From NCBI GenBank assembly GCA_030144725.1, contig JASKMD010000027.1, positions 2,718,258 through 2,782,257 on the forward strand: a DNA stretch of 64,000 bases. The letters are read 5' to 3'. The notes under the pieces were generated by a model. The model saw nothing but the letters and a program-made list of their open reading frames with translations, had not been told where the DNA came from and ran no database searches. The number at the start of each line of letters is the position of its first letter. The first letter of the stretch is position 1. This document shows, piece by piece, positions 9,687 through 23,366 of the stretch. The position numbers and the translations under genes are program-made. Source of the stretch: Haematococcus lacustris (lineage: Eukaryota; Chlorophyta; Chlorophyceae; Chlamydomonadales; Haematococcaceae).

Positions 9687-12600
9687 ATGCAGCTGGAAAG
9701 CCGCGCTAACAGCACCTCCGCAATCCCACCCTTGACCCCCATTGCACCGAGTCACCATGGCACAGACAGCCTGGATTGCCGAGACCAGCAGCGTCCCTCT
9801 GCCACTGGCGATAGCGGATCAGGCTGGCGACTCCCGTCTGGCTCCCAGATTCTGGCTGGCTTCTCACGGGTTATGTCACGAAGTGAGGAGCTGAGCAACT
9901 GGTTCGGCATCCCTGGCACGGAGGTGGGGCCGTTCAACCGTACGACATGTTGCTAGCCTTGGCTCGCGACCTGTAAACCTGTGGGCCGTCCAAGGCGTGG
10001 CGGCCGCTGACCCTTGCAGAATCTGTTGGAGGAGTACTGGTGTGCACTGCGGAAGAATGTGCTGCTTCAGGCAAGCAGTGCCTGTGCATTCCTCACCAGT
10101 GCATCTCTGCAGCGATAGCACCTGGGACAGCACCCGTCCAGTGATTGTCAAAATCATCAATGCACCTCTATGCAGCGACAGGACCTGTGACAGAACCTGT
10201 GCTGCGTGAGCCAGCCTGCCTGCACCTCATGATACGATCAAGTTTACAGGGCTAGCAGCTCGTCACGTTTCACACCAGCCTGCATGGCATCAGATTTACC
10301 ATCTCTGTCCATCATGTGTTGTCCATCATGCAGGGGCGTATGTATGTATTTGATCACTACTTATGCTTCCACAGCAATGTGTTTGGCTTTTCCAAGAAGA
10401 AGGTCATAAACTTTGAGGTGAGGCACTGCCCACTGGCTAGGCACACAACGACCATGCAGTGAGCTGCAGGACCCTACCTCAGTCTACGGTGGCTTGTATT
10501 CCTTAGTGACTTAGACTGACAGGTTGACTAAGGTAGGGTCCTTTCATGCCATTGCCAACTTAAGCTTGGTCTGCCTGCAGCTTGTGGCTATGGAAAGGGG
10601 CCAGTTGTCTTCAAGCTCTTCCTGTAAGCTGTGTGATGCCCGGCCGTATGACCTTCCTTACTCACCGCCTCAGCCCCTAGATGTGTGAGTGCAGGATGTG
10701 GTGGGTGTGCGGAAGAAGAGCCACTTTCGCTTCCCCAACTCCATTGAGGTGCGCACCTTGCTCGCAGCTTCCGCTGGCACCATAACCACAGTTGCTGCTG
10801 CTTCTGCTTCCGCTGTGGGAACCAAGTCCAGGCGGCGAGCTCTTCCCAGCGCAGCCCAGGCCAGTCAGCGTGCACAGTCATGGAGCAGCCAGCAGCACCA
10901 GCCAGCAGCCAGCTTGCAGCTCACTCCCCACCTGCCATGCGCCCATGCACCCTGGAGATGAAGCCTTGCACGTGCTTTGCAAGCTGATGTGGCATGGCTG
11001 TCAGCCATTCATGTGGCGTGCCTACAAGCCTCTATCACAGGGGCCTGTGGGCACCTAGCCATTGGACCAGGTGTTGAGCTGCTGCAGCCTCCCTGCACCT
11101 GTTACTCACTGGCAGCTGCTGAGCCCACCCCTGCTGCCTGCCTCACCACCCCTGCTGCCTGCCTCACCACCCCTGCTGCCTGCCTCACCACCCCTGCTGC
11201 TTCCCACACGGCTGTGGCTGTGGCCCGGGTGCACAGGTGGAGGTGCAGAGGTCAGATGGCCGCACTGCGCGCGAGTTCTTCACCAGCTTCCTGTCCAGGG
11301 AGGACGCGTTCCGCATCATCATGCAGTGCTGGAGCCACGCAAAGTGAGGCAGGGCCCCATGGGCTGCACAGTCTCAGTCTTGCTGCCTGAGATGCTGCTT
11401 GAGCTGCCGCATAAGCTGCTGCCTGAGATACTGCATGAGCTGCTGCCTGAGATTCTGCCAAAGTAGGGTTAGGTTTAGGCAGGGGTTGGTGCCTGAGTTG
11501 CTGTTTGAGGTGCTACCTGAGCAGGGTTAGGGTTAAGCTGGGCTAACGGGGCAAAGGACAGGCTCAGTGGTGGAACTTGAGGCTATCAACGAGTCATCAT
11601 GAGGAGTGGTGAGGGGCACATGGCTGGGTGGCCTGGCGGCCTGGGCTGGCTGGTCTATGCAAGAGGTCTAGTCACGTGCGCGGCCGCTGGTCCATGCAAG
11701 AGGTCGAGGTTGCAAGGCAGCCCCAGCGCAAGGCAGCCCCAGTGGCAGAGCTGTGGGCAGGGGTCAGCGGGGAAGGCAGCGGGGAGGAGGGGTAGGGAGC
11801 GCCATGCAGCTGCAGCGGGTGAGAAGGGCTTCTCCCTCACCACAGATTAGGTCTGTAGGGGTCACTCAGCTGTTTGGTTCATGGTTCAGTTCATGGTTCT
11901 GCTCGTGTGGGTGGGTGCTTGTACATGCCGTGGTGAGAGGCAGGGCGGAGCACTGGGCAAGGCAGAAGAGGAGGAGGGGTGGGGAGAGTGCTCTTATGGG
12001 TGCTGGATGTGTGGCCGCTTAGCACGTTCAGTTCAGACACATGGCTGTTCAGGCCTGCTGCGTCCTGCTGGTTCGGTAGCAGCTGTGGCAGAGGTCTAGT
12101 CACGTGCACGCCGCATTTCAGCACGGCTGTGTGTGCCCCAACTCGGCTTCCTAAGGCCATGCGCCTAGTTGCCTGCCAAGGGTCTAAGGTTGGGGGCCTG
12201 GGTCCGGGCGGGTAGGTGACTCACCTAGTTCCTCTCCTAGTTTACTCACCTGGGTGACTCAGACCTGGTGTGTGGGCCCTCTGCTCCCTGCTCCATGAGG
12301 CCTGGCGCATAGCTGCCTGCCATTGGGTCCGAGTGGGTGGGTGGAGGCTTGGCCCTCCCTTACCATGCTCACCATGATCACCCAGCTGCCGCTGCCGCTG
12401 CTTGACTGCAGACCCGCTGCTTGACTGCAGACCCACTGCTTGACTGCAGACCCGCTGCTTGACTGCAGACCTGCTGCTTGACTGCAGACCCGCTGCTTGA
12501 CTGCATCCTGCCTTGCTTGGTAGCAGCTGTGGCTGAGGCTGCGTGTGCACTCTGCTCGCTGCTTGCCTGCAGACCAGCTGCAGCTCGGCTGAGGCAGAGC

Positions 12601-15600
12601 AAGAAGCATGGGATGGCTGGACCTCATCCAGGCCACAAGCCAGGTGTGTGGCTGCCACCCTGGATGCTGTGCTTGTCTCCACCTGGCTCCATCGCCATCA
12701 TCGTCCATGACCGCATGCACTTGTCCAGCCTCTTAAGTCTGTTTGCCATGTGATGCCTGTGCTGGTGTCCCATGTGCTGGCATGTGGTGGTGTGAGGTTT
12801 GCTCCCACCGTGCCACCAGCTCCTCAGCCTGCAGCCAAGCATTAGTTCGTTCGTTCGTTCGTTTGTTCATCACTTCATTTTAATAAATAATCCTGCATAT
12901 TACATACATTATAATGTGTATATATGTACATGATTTGTTATGTATGCATTGCAGCTGCATGTGACATCCCTTGGCTGCGCAAACGACCATGTGGGGAACC
13001 CCACCCTCACCCCGACATGGCAGAGGGGTCCCCACAAACACACCCGCTTTTATTCAACCAGGGCCACTATGTCTGGCTGCAACAGCTCATGGCAAGCATG
13101 CAATCATGCAGTCATGTTTAAGGAATGCATGGAGCCAGGGGCATGCAAGTGACATCATCAGCACCACCACCTAACCCACCACCTGCCCCGTGCCACTGCC
13201 AGGCACCAAGATGCACACCAGCAGGCCAGGGGTGACAGCCCAGGGTCATGCGAGTGACATCATCAGCACCGCTGGGGCCCCCCTGCCGCGACTGCAGGTG
13301 ACGCCCCGGGCAGCGACACCCTGCCCTATGCTGACCCCGCCCTCATAGACGGGCAGTCCAGCTTGTCTGGCAAACCCCCCTTGCCCAGCCGCTCATCTGG
13401 CAACAGCAACATGTTTGGCACGCTGCTGTCTGGCATGGTTGGACCCAGCAACAAGGGCAACGGAGGCAGGGCCAGCACCGCGCCCATTGAGGAGGAGGAG
13501 TCCATGGCATCCTTTGATGAGGCTCTGAGCGTAGGGGCTGGTGCAGGCAAGGAGGGCAAGCCTGCTGAGTCTGGTGAGATGGGACACAGCCAGCTGCTCT
13601 CTTCCTCCACCACTCCCTCTCCTCACCTTCCCCACCTACCCTCCTGCTCAGTCTGGTGAGCCAGGACCCAGACCCAGACAGCCAGCTGCTCTCCTCCTCC
13701 TCCTCCACCACTTTTGCTACTTTCCTCCTGGCCCCTCCCTAACCTGCCCTCCTACCCTCCTCCCTCATTACCCACCCCCCGTGACCGTATACCCAATCAG
13801 CCCTCCTACCCTACACTCTAGACCTCCCCTGCTGCTGGTGCTTAAGCCAGCGCTGTAACATGCCGCCTTGCCAAGCACCTGGCCCTTGCAGCCCTGCTTA
13901 GCCCCCCTGCCCTAGAACCCTGCTGTAGCCCAGGTCAGCTGGGCAGCCCTGCTCCCACTCACCGCTGTACTCACTCCAACAGCTGCCTCGTCAAGCTACT
14001 CCTGTCAAGCCAGGCAATGCACAAACCGCTGCCACTGCCCATGTAGTGTCTAAGCACATACCGCTGCCACTGCCCCCCTGAGATTAGCAGCTGTGTCAGC
14101 GAGGCAGCGCTGCACTGCCCTGCAGGCATGTTTCTCAGCTCCCTCAACAGCCTCACCAAAGGCATCAGCAAGCATGCACGCGCGCGCTCCAGCCCCCTCA
14201 TTGGCCCGGGTAAGCAGGCTGGGCCAATGCACTGGGGCAGGCAGGCAGGCAGGTAGGCAGCCAACGCCAAGGAACTTGGGCGGGCAGACAGGATGGCAGG
14301 CAGACAGGCTGGCACATATGTAGGCAGGCAGGCAGCCAGGCCAGCATGCTGAAAATGATTAAGTGCCCAGGTTGGTATTACAAGCTCATGAGGCCATGGC
14401 GTCTGAAGGCAGGCAGCATGCGCCATGCTCAGAGATCCGTCGTTGTATTGGAAGGCCCATGCTGCCTGCTGCCCAGGCTCCATGCTGCCGCATCCGCTCA
14501 CCAAGGGGCAGCCCTCTCCTCCCCTTCCTCCCTCTCTTCCTCCTGCTCCGCCTCCTCGCTCCCTCCTCTTCCGCTCCCGCCTTCTCCTGCTCCGCCTCCT
14601 CCTCCGCCTCCTCCTCAGTGGCTTGTGTCAGCACCCTGGCAACTAGGTGCCCATGTCCCTGCGCACCAGCCTCACCTTTGCCTGGGATGGGGTGGGGTGG
14701 GCTGCAGTGCAGCACATATCATAGCTGTGGCCCTGTTAAACCGCCCTCGCAGGCCCCGCCTCCACCCCCACCTCAGCCTCTGCCACCGCCGCCATGCCCT
14801 CCCCCAGCTTCTTCAACACCATGGCTGCTGGGCTGGGCATGGGCCGGCCAGCCGCTGCCACCACCCCCACCAGCAGCTTCGCTCCTCCCGACGCCTCCTC
14901 CTCCCCTCTCACCGCCGCTGGCTCTGGGGGTGGGCGCCGCACTGGGAGCGGGGGGCAGGGGGGAGGAGGGGAGGGGGGCCAGCCAATCAGCCCCACCCGC
15001 AGGCCGACCCGCATCCCCCCGCCCGCCCCCTCCTCCTCCCAGTCCCGCCCCCGCATCCCCTCCTACCCCTGGCAAGGCCTACCAGGTGCCGGGGTGCCGG
15101 TCCCTGCCCCTCCCTGCCTGTCCCCCCGCACCCAGTCCCAGTCTCAGGGGGGCATCTGCTCTAATGGGCCAGGGCTGCCGCTGGACGCGCCGGCTGCTGG
15201 GGTGGGGGGGCTGCTCCAGGTCTCTGGGCCTAACGGGACAGTAAGCAAAGAGTTGGCCAGAGCCCAGCCAGAGTCCTGTGCTCAGGGCAGGGCCGGTCCA
15301 GCCATGCCCACACTGCAGGAGATGGGCAGCGGGGAGGGGTGTGTGGCAAGAGGGGTGGGTTCTGGCTCGGCCAGCGCTGGTGGAGCAGCAGTGCGCCAGT
15401 CTTCCTCTGCCTCGGCCCTGGTGGCTGACCTGCGGCGCAGTGTCAGCGCGGCAGCGGAAGCCCAAGCGGGGGGTGGGGGGGCGGTGGGGCGGGCGGTGTC
15501 AGGCGCGGTGGTGGTGGAGGCAGGCAATGCAGCGGAGCTCAGCAGGAGGGGAGGGGGGCAGGGGCAGGGGCGGGGCGCAGGCAAGGGGCAGGGTGGCGGT

Positions 15601-18600
15601 CAGTTCAGGGCAGAGTCCCTGGAGCCTGCGTGCAACAGCCCGCCAGGGAGCGAGTTGGAGGGATGTGATGAGGTAGGCGGGTGGGCTGGACTGGGCTAGG
15701 GTGGGGTGGGGTGGGGTAGGGTTGGGGGGTCACGGCTGGTCTGGGCTGCGTCAGGGTTAGTCGGAGCTGGGGTAGGGTTAGGATTATGGTCAGGGTTCTC
15801 AGCGCTGCACAGCTGGCCTGAGCAGGTCTGAGCTGCTGGTGGTGGCCTGGGCTGGGTCTGGCTGGGCTGGACCAAGTGAGGTTAGAATGGTGCTGGTTAG
15901 GGGTGGCTGGGGGTGAGGTGATGGCATGGGGTTAGTGGGGCATGTGCAGTGTGGGCTGAGGCAGGGTGGATGCAGAGTGTGGTGCGCGCTGAGGCAAAAC
16001 AAGGTTTTGTGGGTTGGGTCGAAGGAACCCTAGTGAAGGAACCCTGACCCACTGGGCTGGGTTGAAGGAGCTCTGCTGGGCTGGGTTGAAGGAGCTCTGC
16101 TGGGCTGGGTTGAAGGAGCTCTGCCGGAGCTCTGCCGGAGCTCTGCCGGAGCTCTGCCTGGGTTGAAGGAGCTCTGCGCCTCCCTCTTCCTCCTTTCCCC
16201 TCTGCCTGACCCTCGCTCTTGCGCCTCCCTCTTCCCCAAGTACCCCTGCCCCCCCCTAAGCCCTTGCGCCTCCCTCTTTCCCATCCTCTCCCCTCCCTCC
16301 TTTAACTTTACGCCCTGGCTATTTTCCTTCCCATCCCTTCTCCTCAACACACAGGATGACGACGAGGAGATGGCCATGCGTGCCATGATGGCTGTGTCAG
16401 ACCCGACGCTGACAGCCCCCCCCCTTGCATCAGACGCCCAGGCAGTGGTCAGCGAGGTGGTGGTGGGCACGCCTGAGGACGTGTTTGCCGTGCTCCTGGC
16501 CAATGACTCACACTTCCTGGAGGACTTTCTAGAAGCCCAGGGCAACAGGTGGATGGGCCAGGTAGCAGCCAGGAGCGGGACACTGCGTATGCGGGACACT
16601 GAGTAGGACACCGCCTTGGCCTGCAGCGGGTGCCATGGGGCATGATGGCCTGTGTGCTTAAGCTTGGTGCAGGGGAAGGTGCATGGCGGCGCCCAGTGCA
16701 TGGCACGGACAGACCAGTAGGTGCCATGTGCTGTTTGCCTTGGCTCTTAGGAATGATGTTTTTCAATCCCCGTGCTGTGTGGTTCTTGAGCGCTGGGCAT
16801 CTGCCTAGGCTGCTTGTGGGGGTGGGGTGGGAGGTGGGCCTCAGCCTTCAGCCCTCGGGGGCTCTTGGGGGGTGGGGCGGGTCCATGTGGGGTGGGTTGG
16901 GCAGGTCTGTGTGGGGTGGGTGGGCCAGGGTGGAGTCGGGTGAGTCGGGGTTGAGTGAGTGGCTGAGCTGGCTGGGGTCCAGGGCTGCCTGGGAATGGGT
17001 GGGTGGGCTGGGGCTCGGTGGGGTGGGTGAAGCCTGGAAATGGGTCATGGGCACGGGTCAAGGGTGGTGGGAGTGTGGCAGGGTCAGGGCCAGGGTCAGG
17101 GTGTGGGGTCCATGGCTCAGCTGTGCTGCATTGCACAGTCAGGCACCGTGGCCCTTGGCCCCTGCTGCCTCCCTCCAGGCGCATCAACATCAAGGCCTGG
17201 CAGCGCCACGAACAGCTGGGCCATGTGCGTGACATCCAGTTCGTGGCCCCCATCAAAGGGGCCTTTGCCAGCTGGGGCGTGCCGCACGCGCAGTGCTACC
17301 AGTCGCACAGGTCAGGCCCTGCACCGCTCCGCAGGGGCCAGGCTAGGGTCTGGGTGTCCCTCTCGCCCCTCTCCTGCCCTCGGCCCAGCTGCCCCTGGCC
17401 CTGCTCCTACCCTCCCTCTCATGCCCCTGACGTTGCCTCTACTCCTGCTCCCGCCCCTGCCCCTGCGCCCTGCCACGCAACTTGCCCAACCATTTGCCCA
17501 ACCCCCTGCCCTGCTGTCAGGTTCTGCAACTATGCTGGAGGCCATATGGTGTTTGAGACCAGCCAGACCATGGCCAACATCCCTTATGGCGACTGCTTCA
17601 CTGTGGATGTCAGGTGAGGGCAGGGCTGATGCTGATGCTGATGCTGATGCTGCCGCCTGCTGCTTCCTGCTGCCGCCTGCATCACAGCTGCTCAGGGCTG
17701 AGCTGCCTTCTGGCTCAGGCTGCCAGGAGGCAGCACAGCAGGCATCACGTCCCTGCTGCAACACACACTCTCACCGCCCTCGGAACGTCATGGATCATGG
17801 CCAGCTTGCTATGTGACAGTGTTCCGCATTGATCAGCATGCCAGCGTTGCTTGGTGCCACTGCTACTGCCTTGTTTGTGTCTTGATGCTGACCCTGACGC
17901 TGGCCCTGACACTGCTGCAGGTGGGACATCATGGCGGCTGACCCGCGCACACCCTCACAGCCAGGCCTTCCCACTCTCCATGAAGTCCCTGGTAAGCCCT
18001 ACCTGTGTATGCCATCCTGCTGGCTGCTGCTGCCCCTGCCCCTGCCCCTGCCCCTGCCCCTGCCCCTGCCCTACCATGCCCCATCACCCGCCCCCCATGA
18101 CCGGCTGCACCAGCACCCCACTCAATCTCCCTCCATGGCCCTCCATCGTCCAGCAGGGCAGGGCACAGCTCAGCCGACCCCGCTCACTGACCCCCACCGA
18201 CTAACAGCATGCCTGGGCCAGGGTGTTGCCAGAGCCCTGCCCCCTGCCCTCAAGCTCACCGCTCACCCCTGACCCCCTTTGCACCCCTCACTGACCCCCA
18301 ACCCCCTTCTTCAACGACCGCACCCCACACCACATCCTACTTCCTGCCTCACCCTCACCCTGCCCTCACCCTGCCCCCACCCTCACCCTGCCCTCAAGCG
18401 CCCAGTCCCTGGCCCCGCTCTTTGCTGCCAGCAGGCGCCCCTGCCACACGGGCCAGTGAAGCCAGACGCAGCCGCGCCCTGGGCAATGAGCCGCCCACCG
18501 CCCAAGTGGCTGTCAGCATGAGAGTCGTCTTCTCAAGGCGCTGCATGTTCAAACGGGTAAGTATTGCAGGTTGGGTTTTCATGAGTGAGCTCACAGCAGC

Positions 18601-21543
18601 TGGCAAACCCTCTGGCACTGCTGCTGGCTGGCAGTGGATGGATGCCTTGCTGCTCCCGCGGCTGCCCCTCCTGCTGTTGCCTTGGCCCTTGCCTTGGCCT
18701 GGCTACTGGCCTTTGGTTGACACAAGTCCCTGCTGCTCCCGCGGCTGCCCCTCCTGCTGTTGCCTTGGCCCTTGCCTCAGCCACTGGCTAGCAGAAGTTT
18801 GCCGCTAGTCTGACCTGCTGGCTGCTGGCTGATGTGTGTCTAGACTTGGCGTGGGGCCTGGCAGGATGCACGGCACCATGGCCCGGGTGGCGGTGGTCGA
18901 CACTCAGACAGGGTCCCGGGTGATGGGCTGTGTGGTGCCCTGGCCCGGGTGGAGGTGGTCAACCCTCACGTGCTGCCCTTGTGGGGCCCTGGCCCTGACC
19001 AGAGCCAAGTGCAGTTGGGCAATCAGGCGGGCTGTGCTGTGCCAGATTGGTGGCCGTCGACTTAGACCAGAGGGTGACGCTGATGACCAGGCTCATGACC
19101 AGGCTCGTGGGCTGCTTCATGAGAATCAAGAGGCGCATGCTTGACGTCTGGCTGGCTGGATAGTGGCTAGTGGCGCAGTGACTGGCTATTGAGTGGTTGA
19201 TATCAGGTAGTTGTAGATGCTGAGCTGCCGCTGCTGTACTAGTTGCTGATGCTGCTGCTGCTGCTGGTGCTGACTTGCAGCGCTGTGTGTCTGGCCTGGA
19301 TGCAGGTCATTGAGTCAGGTACCTCCAAGCAGGTGCAGGAGACGTACCGGGCCATGATACTGAGCCTGAGGGACTGCCTGACGGAGCGCTGGCACACACA
19401 GCAGGTGGGCTGCAGGAGGGTGCAGGGCAGGCTGGGGTGGAGGAGGGGAGGGAGCCGGCAAGCTGTTGTGTGTGTGAGATGTGGGCAGCAGGGTTGGGGG
19501 ATCAGGGTCAGGGTTAGGGTTAGGGCTAGGCAACCTCAACCCTGACCCCCCGGGTGTGAGAGGACCCAGGGTAGGTGGAGGGAGCAGGCCGCGACGCAGG
19601 TGGAAGCTCCTTCCTTTCACGCCGGAGTAGTAAGCCACCCAGACCCCTCTACCCTCACCCTCACCCTCACCCCCATCCACTCTCGCTGCCCACCCCCGTC
19701 CCTGCTGCCCACCCAGCCAGTGGCAGCTCCCCCAACATGCTGCCCCCACCCGCCATGCTGCTGCCCATGCACCCCATTCTGCACCCACTGCACGCAGCAG
19801 CAGCAGCAGCAGCAAGCCGCTGTAGCCCATACCGGCGCCTTCACAAGCCTCACTCACCTGGACAGCGGCACCGCCCTGCGCTCCTCTGTGGTGGGCGACG
19901 CACTGCGTCAGGTGTGGGGGCCTGACCAGGGGCTGACTTCTTGGCTGCGCTGTCAGCCCACCACCACCATTACCACCACCACCCTGTGTTGCACCCCCTC
20001 CCCTAGGCTCCTCTCTGTCTGCGTCAGGTGTGTGGGCACCTGCTGGGCACTGCATCACGTGCGTGTGTGGTGGGGTGTGGGTGGGCCCTGCCTGCTGTGC
20101 CCACCAGCTGCCCTGCCTGCTGCCCTGCCTGCTGCCCTGGCCTGCCGCCCTGCCTGCTGCCCTGCCTGCTGCCCTGGCCTGCCGCCCTGCCTGCTGCCCT
20201 GCCTGCTGCCCTGCCTGCTGCCCTGCGCCCCTTGTGCTCAACAAGGCACTGCGTCTGTGTGGGCACTTGATTTTCACGTCATGGGTGGAACCCTGCTTGC
20301 ATGGTACCAAAGACGCTGTGGCGCCGCCCCCTGCTCCAACCCACTGCACAACCCCCTGACCCCCCTCCCCGTGCCTGCTCATCAAGGGCATCACAGGACT
20401 GCCCTGGCCCTTGCCAGCTATGTGTAACCATAACCGGCACCACCTTATCCTACTCGCAGCCACATTTTGCTGACAGTGGTGATGGCGCCTTCACTGCTGT
20501 TGCTGCTGCAGAGCATGCGTGCCCCGGGCCTGGCCCCATCGCTCTCCACCAGCGCTGCCGGACACCTGCCCCAGGCCAGCCCCCTGCGCCAAAGCGTGCA
20601 GATGCCCGCCCTCTCCCATGCCCAGCACCCCCTGGCCCGCTCCTACCCCGCCCTGGGCATGCCAGGGATGGACCCTGCCTTGGAGGCAGCCAGCAGCCTG
20701 GACCGCCAGACTTCCCCCTGCAAGCTGCTGGGGCACACCCACGGCCCTGCCTCAGCTGTCGCCTTGTTCCCTCATGCCTTGGAAGGCGGGGTAGGCAGCG
20801 GGCCTGGCGCACGCCGGGGCACCAGGCAGGGCGATGGCGCTGCGGGGCTGCGTCAGTGGCTGGCCAAGCTGGCCCAGGCGCGGGGGCCCCCTGACCGCAC
20901 TGTGCTGGCTGGCAAGCCTGAGGGGCGGGTGGGGTGGGGCCGCTGGGCGCGTGCTCAGGTGCGGGGTGCAGTGGCAGTGGTGGCTGACCTGCTGCTGGGC
21001 TTGTTGTCTGATGGCATGACCCTGCGCCTCCTGCTCCTCACCTTCCTGGTCGGCCTCATGCTGGTCATGCAAGTCATGGGCCTGCTGCTCATGGTCTGGC
21101 TGACGGTGCTGCGGCCAGCAGCCGCAGGGAGCAGCCAGGGGTCAGGCCCGGGCATCGCGACCCAGCTGCCAGGGTTCACCTCTGGGCCAGCAGCAGCAGC
21201 GGCGGGGTTGGCCGGTGTGGCTGGAGCTGGTCAGGAGGGGGTTGCGGGGCTGCTGGGGTGGGATGGTGCAGGGGGTGTGTTGGACAGGGTGTTGGCAGCT
21301 GAGCGGGGCTACTGGCAGCAGCGGCTGGTGGTGCTGACGGAGGAGCTGGGTGTGCTGCAGCAGCGGGTAGGGCTGGTGACGGGGGAGCTGACCTCAGCCC
21401 TGGCTCACCTAGCCCAGCAAACAGCCATGGCAGCGGCAGCAGCAGCCATGGGCGCGGCAGGCGGTGAGGTGGCAGGGGGCAGCCAGGCGGCCGCAGCAGC
21501 AGCAGGAGGAGGGGTGGCAGGGGCAGCAACGGACGAGTTGTGA
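9687..21543 (+). CDS. GRAM–VASt–transmembrane protein (Lam/Aster-type sterol transfer)
   Basis: Model of 16 exons: 9687–9923, 10020–10070, 10334–10417, 10695–10748, 11237–11343, 12573–12643, 13298–13573, 14126–14209, 14753–15672, 16355–16548, 17179–17310, 17521–17613, 17921–17991, 18435–18556, 19306–19404 and 20512–21543. All phases agree; the product is 1,208 aa. Exons 1–5 give a GRAM domain (SEELSNWFGIPG, GRMYVFDHYLCFHSNVFGF, FRFPNSIEV, REFFTSFLSREDAFR). Exons 7–9 are a Ser/Gly/Pro-rich linker. Exons 10–15 give a VASt (StAR-like) domain (ANIPYGDCFTVDVRWDI, VFSRRCMFKR, ESGTSKQVQETY). The last exon carries one strong hydrophobic segment near 21020–21115. In yeast and animals this architecture is ER-anchored and moves sterol at membrane contacts. 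Intron 2 has a GC donor. Exon 6 and the last acceptor (alternative 20460) are the weakest joins. Confidence 0.85.
11126..11203 (+). repeat. 21-bp minisatellite, three and a half units
   Basis: The unit reads CCCCTGCTGCCTGCCTCACCA. It lies in intron 4 of the GRAM–VASt gene. The inverted copy at about 55960–56052 has one more unit, a typical allele-like length difference. Confidence 0.9.
12397..12507 (+). repeat. 19-bp minisatellite, six units
   Basis: The unit is GCTGCTTGACTGCAGACCC with single-base variants. It sits in GRAM–VASt intron 5, just upstream of exon 6. The inverted copy has the same number of units. Confidence 0.9.
16042..16170 (+). repeat. compound minisatellite in GRAM–VASt intron 9
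   Basis: Three units of about 26 bp (GGGCTGGGTTGAAGGAGCTC plus TGCT) are followed by three 12-bp subunits (GGAGCTCTGCC) and a partial 26-bp unit. Pyrimidine-rich sequence then leads to the acceptor of exon 10. Confidence 0.85.
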
Positions 21544-23366
21544 GGAGCGTGTGAGGAGGCCCCTCTGACGGTAGGGAGGGCGGTGCAGGGTCATGGGGCG
21601 GATTGCATTGCTCAGCTCGCAGTCCAGTAGTCTGCAGCAGGGGCATTGCGCCAGTGAGGTATTGCCAGTGGAGGGCCCCGGCTGTGACCTGCTGGAAGCC
21701 CTGCCAGCAGTGTGCAGGCAGGGCTGCAGGGGACCTGTGCAGGGCAGCGTGCTCCCATCCCTCTAAGGGCTCTGTACATCCCCTCCCAGCCCTTGCTGGC
21801 AGTATGGCAGTGTGGCCCCAGGCTTTGCCTGAAGCTCTATGACGACCACTCCCGCGACAGGTGTGATGTGGTGTGAACAGGTGTGATTAATAAGCAGCTG
21901 GGGCAGGGTACGCAACCCCGGCCATGCTGCTGCGCGTACTCGTGATGACCACGGCTTGATGACCTGGCTGTCAATACATGGGCAGGATGCCACCACTGGC
22001 TGCATGGAGACTAGAGCTTTGGGTCAGGTGGTCAGACCCATGCACTGGCTGAGTCAGACCATTACATGTCCCTTGCGGACCAGACTAGTGTGTTCACCAA
22101 ACAAGTGTGTTCGATTCATCTAGCTAGCCACACATTATGTGTGCAGTGTATCTGGCCTAGACCACACACAGTACCTTGAGCTGGCACTAGGGTGGGAGGT
22201 GAAGCTAGTGTGGGGAGGTGTGAGGAGGTGTGAGTAGCTCCCACCACTGATCCTGAGCCTAACACCCCAGAGTCATGTGCAGAATAGATTCTGTAGTTTA
22301 GAATGCCCTTGCTGTCCTGGTTTCACTCCGTAAGTTGCCAAGCGATATTACTTGTGGTTGGTAGTGGTACATACCAGCGATGTCAGCTGTGTCACCGTGG
22401 AACGGGTATGACATGCTCGGCCGGCCTTAAGTAGCACGCTGTCATGCACGCGGTGCAACGCAACCGTGCTGGCTTCTGATGGATGCTTCTGTGTCGCGGC
22501 TATGGGGCGGCATGGTCTTACCATTAACTTGTGCGCCATGCCGGCATTGCCGCTGGGCTTCTGCCTGGCGTTTTCTCACGAGTCGGCCCAGCCGCTGCAT
22601 GCCTTTGTCCAAATGGTCAATATTTCGTACACCGGGTGCACCGGGTCGGGTGATCGAGGTGGGGCAGGGCAGTGCGACAGCTAGCCATCATCGCAAACGC
22701 AAGCCGAGAGATGGCACAACCAGCAGCTGGAACTCGTGTACTTGAGGGTGAAGCAGTAACTCCTACGCCGCGCACTCGCTTCGCGTTGCGCCATTGCCCG
22801 GCCGCTTTCTATACTACCACCGACTGCCATGGAGGGATGTGGGAAGGCGCAGAGATGAACGGACTTGAGCGCACGAGCATCAGCCGTCATTTGGTAATAC
22901 TGCAGGCCAATATCGAGCGACCTCACGTTGACCTGTAATTGCTTCAATGCACAGGGCAGCTGTGGATCACAACGAGCTCGTTTCTCTGCCGAGGCTTGTT
23001 TTGAAGCTCAGCGCCAAATTGTCTGGTGGTGTGCGGGCAGGCACGGACATCTGCGCGGAGCGTAAGAGGAACGTTGCATGGCGCTTTCATTGCAGTTTTG
23101 CAGTACAGCGCCAAGAGTTGCGATCCCATCAGCATCGGGAGTTTGCACTGAAACCGATAAGGGCACTAGCAATGGTGAAGTTCCCTAGCAGCAGAAACGA
23201 CAGGGGCATTGGAGCTGCAACCAGGCTCAAGAGTTACCAGAGGTGTTAGCGTGGCTCCAGCTTTGTGTGTTGTGCAAACCACCATATTATTTCACAAAGC
23301 CCGAACCTTGAAAATTGGAAACATTCCTCCTGTCGCCACCACATGCAGGTGAGAGATTGCAACCCT
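21544..23366. other. intergenic region between convergent genes
   Basis: The GRAM–VASt and U1-70K genes end tail to tail here. Both 3' UTRs must lie in this stretch. I could not place the algal TGTAA polyadenylation signal with confidence. The open frames at 22466–23249 have no recognised content. Confidence 0.5.

Noticed and set aside
11461..11545. TTAGGG-like runs (also near 19511–19535)
   Set aside because: Only two or three copies within introns; too short for telomeric or interstitial telomere arrays.
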